This document shows positions 62,479-64,000 of a stretch of DNA of 64,000 nt, piece after piece; positions within the stretch are counted from its first letter, which is position 1; each line of letters begins with the position of its first letter. This DNA is from Linnemannia hyalina (taxonomy: Eukaryota > Mortierellomycota > Mortierellomycetes > Mortierellales > Mortierellaceae): positions 1,240,001 to 1,304,000 of the forward strand of contig JAHRHY010000018.1 of NCBI GenBank assembly GCA_019671135.1, in the 5' to 3' direction. The notes under the pieces are model-generated. The model was not told the DNA's origin, ran no database searches, and saw only the letters and a list, made by a program, of their open reading frames with translations. Position numbers and translations under genes: made by a program.

Positions 62479-64000
62479 ATGCAGTACGTTCAGCTTACAA
62501 TCGAGCTCATCACCAAGGCCTTCGAGACATTTTCTTCTAAGAAGGGAGTGGAGTTTACCAAGAAAGATGCAAATAAGATCTTTAAGGCGCTTGATGAGGA
62601 TGAGGGAGTAGAGAGATACTACTTTTGTGGTGCAAAGTGCACCAAGTCCAAGCGCAAATGCATGAAGGAAGTTGATGATGAAGGCATGCATTGTTATGTC
62701 CACGATCCTGCGCGCAAGTGTCAAGGCACAACCATTAAGGGCGCTAATTGTGGTAGTGTAGCCAAACTTGGTGAAACATACTGTGGACGTCATCGAGAGC
62801 AGCATAAAGGTCATATGAAAAGCAGTAACAATAAGGCACCTGCCAACAAGCGTACCAAGTCTTCCAAGATAACCAAGAAGACACATACTCCTGAGTTTGT
62901 CCCTTCAGATGATGATATGACTTCCGAGGATGAAGAACCAAAGAAGCGAAAGAGAAACAAGCAGGAGTCATCGGATGAGGAGCCGTCCGATGATGATGAA
63001 GAAGATATAATTGCCGTCTCCTTTCCGTTGAGTCCAAAGGTAGTTGACATAACGTCCAAGAAAAATGTACCACTCGCTAATACAGGCATATGGATGCGTT
63101 ATGCAACTAATCCAGCTTTCCTGTATGCAAAAAACTATACTGTAAATGGCAAGTACATTATTAAGCTGAAGGAAAAGGACCTCTACATTGTATTGTGTCC
63201 ACCTGAGCTCATGGGGAAAAATCTTCCTGTACCGAAATTATCTGACAAAGAGGTACGTATATTACAAAAGATGGGACTCCAAGAGGCAACTCCTGCTGAT
63301 GTAGAAAAAATAGAAGAGTCTTCTGCTGATGAGAATTCTGACGATGATACAGATGATGGTGATACGTCTGATGATGCTGGCTCTGACGATGATTCCCCTG
63401 ATGATAAAGACTCTGATGATGGCAAGTCCAATAACAGACCTGATGTAGAATCTGGAGATGATACCTCTAAGGATAACCCTGATGAAAAACTATCTCATAA
63501 AAAGTCATCTAAGGATGATGAGAAGAAGACTTCTCGAAAGAAAAGGCATTCAGAGATGCCCAAAAATGCAGAGCCATCTTCTAATGTAGACGTTTCTAAG
63601 GATGGAAAAGATGAACATACATTTGCACTGGCCACAACGGTGCATAACATTAGATCAGAGAAAGACATAGCACGTGCGAAGGACAGAGGATGGATGATTC
63701 ATCCTAATAACGACATGCTTGAGTATGCAACTAAGTTTACGATGAATGGCAAGTACATTGTCAGGCTATCTGGAAAGAATACATACGTTGGCCTGTTTAC
63801 GCTTGATGCTCTGCGCGGTGTCGGTGATGTTCCAGAGTTGGATATCTTGGAACGCTCCATGCTTAGCAAGATGAAACTTCAACCATTGTCTGATGAAGAG
63901 AGAAAGACGCTTTTCAACGAGGAGATCGAAGTAGAAGAAGAAGTACCAGTAGAAGGACCAACAGATAAATCCAAGGTGATATGGAAAAAACTTAACAAGT
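62479..64000 (+). CDS. acidic tandem-zinc-motif protein, E1-d (partial)
   Basis: Open for 507 codons from ATG 62,479 to the window edge. The N-terminal zinc motifs are complete (CGAKC ... GMHCYVH; GANCGS ... YCGRH). The basic linker KKRKRNKQESSDEE is present, and the first two repeat domains and the start of the third are seen (YAKNYTVNGKYI, YATKFTMNGKYI). The stretch that is frameshifted in E1-b (MLSKMKLQ) is in frame here. Closest to E1-b. Confidence 0.78.
   Translation, partial: MQYVQLTIELITKAFETFSSKKGVEFTKKDANKIFKALDEDEGVERYYFCGAKCTKSKRKCMKEVDDEGMHCYVHDPARKCQGTTIKGANCGSVAKLGETYCGRHREQHKGHMKSSNNKAPANKRTKSSKITKKTHTPEFVPSDDDMTSEDEEPKKRKRNKQESSDEEPSDDDEEDIIAVSFPLSPKVVDITSKKNVPLANTGIWMRYATNPAFLYAKNYTVNGKYIIKLKEKDLYIVLCPPELMGKNLPVPKLSDKEVRILQKMGLQEATPADVEKIEESSADENSDDDTDDGDTSDDAGSDDDSPDDKDSDDGKSNNRPDVESGDDTSKDNPDEKLSHKKSSKDDEKKTSRKKRHSEMPKNAEPSSNVDVSKDGKDEHTFALATTVHNIRSEKDIARAKDRGWMIHPNNDMLEYATKFTMNGKYIVRLSGKNTYVGLFTLDALRGVGDVPELDILERSMLSKMKLQPLSDEERKTLFNEEIEVEEEVPVEGPTDKSKVIWKKLNK

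Larger units (their letters stand above)
44323..64000 (-). mobile_element. Gypsy 2: Ty3/Gypsy chromovirus, interrupted, right part outside window
   Basis: Minus-strand element. The 3' LTR is at 44,323-44,519 and pol pieces are at 44,530-45,238 and 58,079-59,845. It is broken by Gypsy 1 (inserted in the integrase, TSD AGGGT) and by E1-d (inserted in the RT at 59,845). Gag, protease, the N-terminal RT and the 5' LTR would lie beyond E1-d to the right. Confidence 0.85.
59846..64000 (+). mobile_element. E1-d: E1 inserted in Gypsy 2 RT (cut by window edge)
   Basis: Left terminal repeat R8 at 59,846, then the transposase and acidic genes. The left target triplet is ATA (59,843-59,845); the right end lies outside the window, where ATA should follow the second R. 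Confidence 0.88.

Noticed and set aside
26561..64000. Integrated giant-virus genome
   Set aside because: Zinc motifs and AT-richness are suggestive, but no capsid, packaging ATPase, polymerase or other core viral gene is present. Repeated transposase copies with target duplications explain the region better.

Overview
This window looks like nuclear DNA of a filamentous fungus, most likely an early-diverging one (Mucoromycota, perhaps Mortierella-like). The host genes on the left have short GT-AG introns and near-balanced base composition. A decayed Fanzor-type protein and a multi-exon gene family that I associate with Mucoromycota also occur. The taxon is inference; no rRNA or marker gene is present.

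Layout. 1-6.2 kb is ordinary host DNA: the 5' part of a divergent gene starting with an N-myristoylation-like motif, a nine-exon GYP7-like Rab-GAP (TBC) gene, and a small SGNH hydrolase. 6.2-10.2 kb is gene-poor and holds a decayed Ty3/Gypsy integrase and one old copy of a repeat (R) that is abundant further right. 10.2-16.3 kb carries a pseudogenised Fanzor (eukaryotic TnpB relative) and a second broken gene. 16,083-26,439 is a giant palindrome: two 5,098-bp arms with no net indel around a 161-bp spacer, each arm with one copy of a multi-exon gene.

From 26.44 kb to the end the sequence becomes AT-rich and consists almost entirely of nested mobile DNA. Its main components are two element families that I do not recognise as described. 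E1 (about 5.5-5.9 kb; three full-length copies, one of them rearranged at its ends, plus one cut by the window edge) has ~495-bp direct terminal repeats (R), a Harbinger-like DDE transposase, and a large acidic protein with tandem Cys/His zinc motifs and repeated W/Y...NGKYI domains. Two complete insertions and one solo R give 3-bp target duplications (CAA, TTA, CTT). E2 (33.5-43.8 kb including a nested E1) has ~319-bp terminal inverted repeats, a divergent DDE transposase, a 567-aa protein with a Rep_trans-like motif layout, a 90-aa protein and a small zinc/coiled-coil protein.

The nest can be read in order. A DDE2 gene of another E2 copy was hit by Ty3/Gypsy element 2 (LTR 44,323-44,519). 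Gypsy 2 was hit in its integrase by Gypsy 1 (45,244-58,073; LTRs read as identical, TSD AGGGT). Gypsy 1 was hit in its 5' LTR by E1-c (TSD TTA). Gypsy 2 was separately hit in its RT by E1-d. E1-b sits inside the zinc/coiled-coil gene of E2 (TSD CAA). Coordinates were read by eye and may be off by one or two bases where no motif anchors them.
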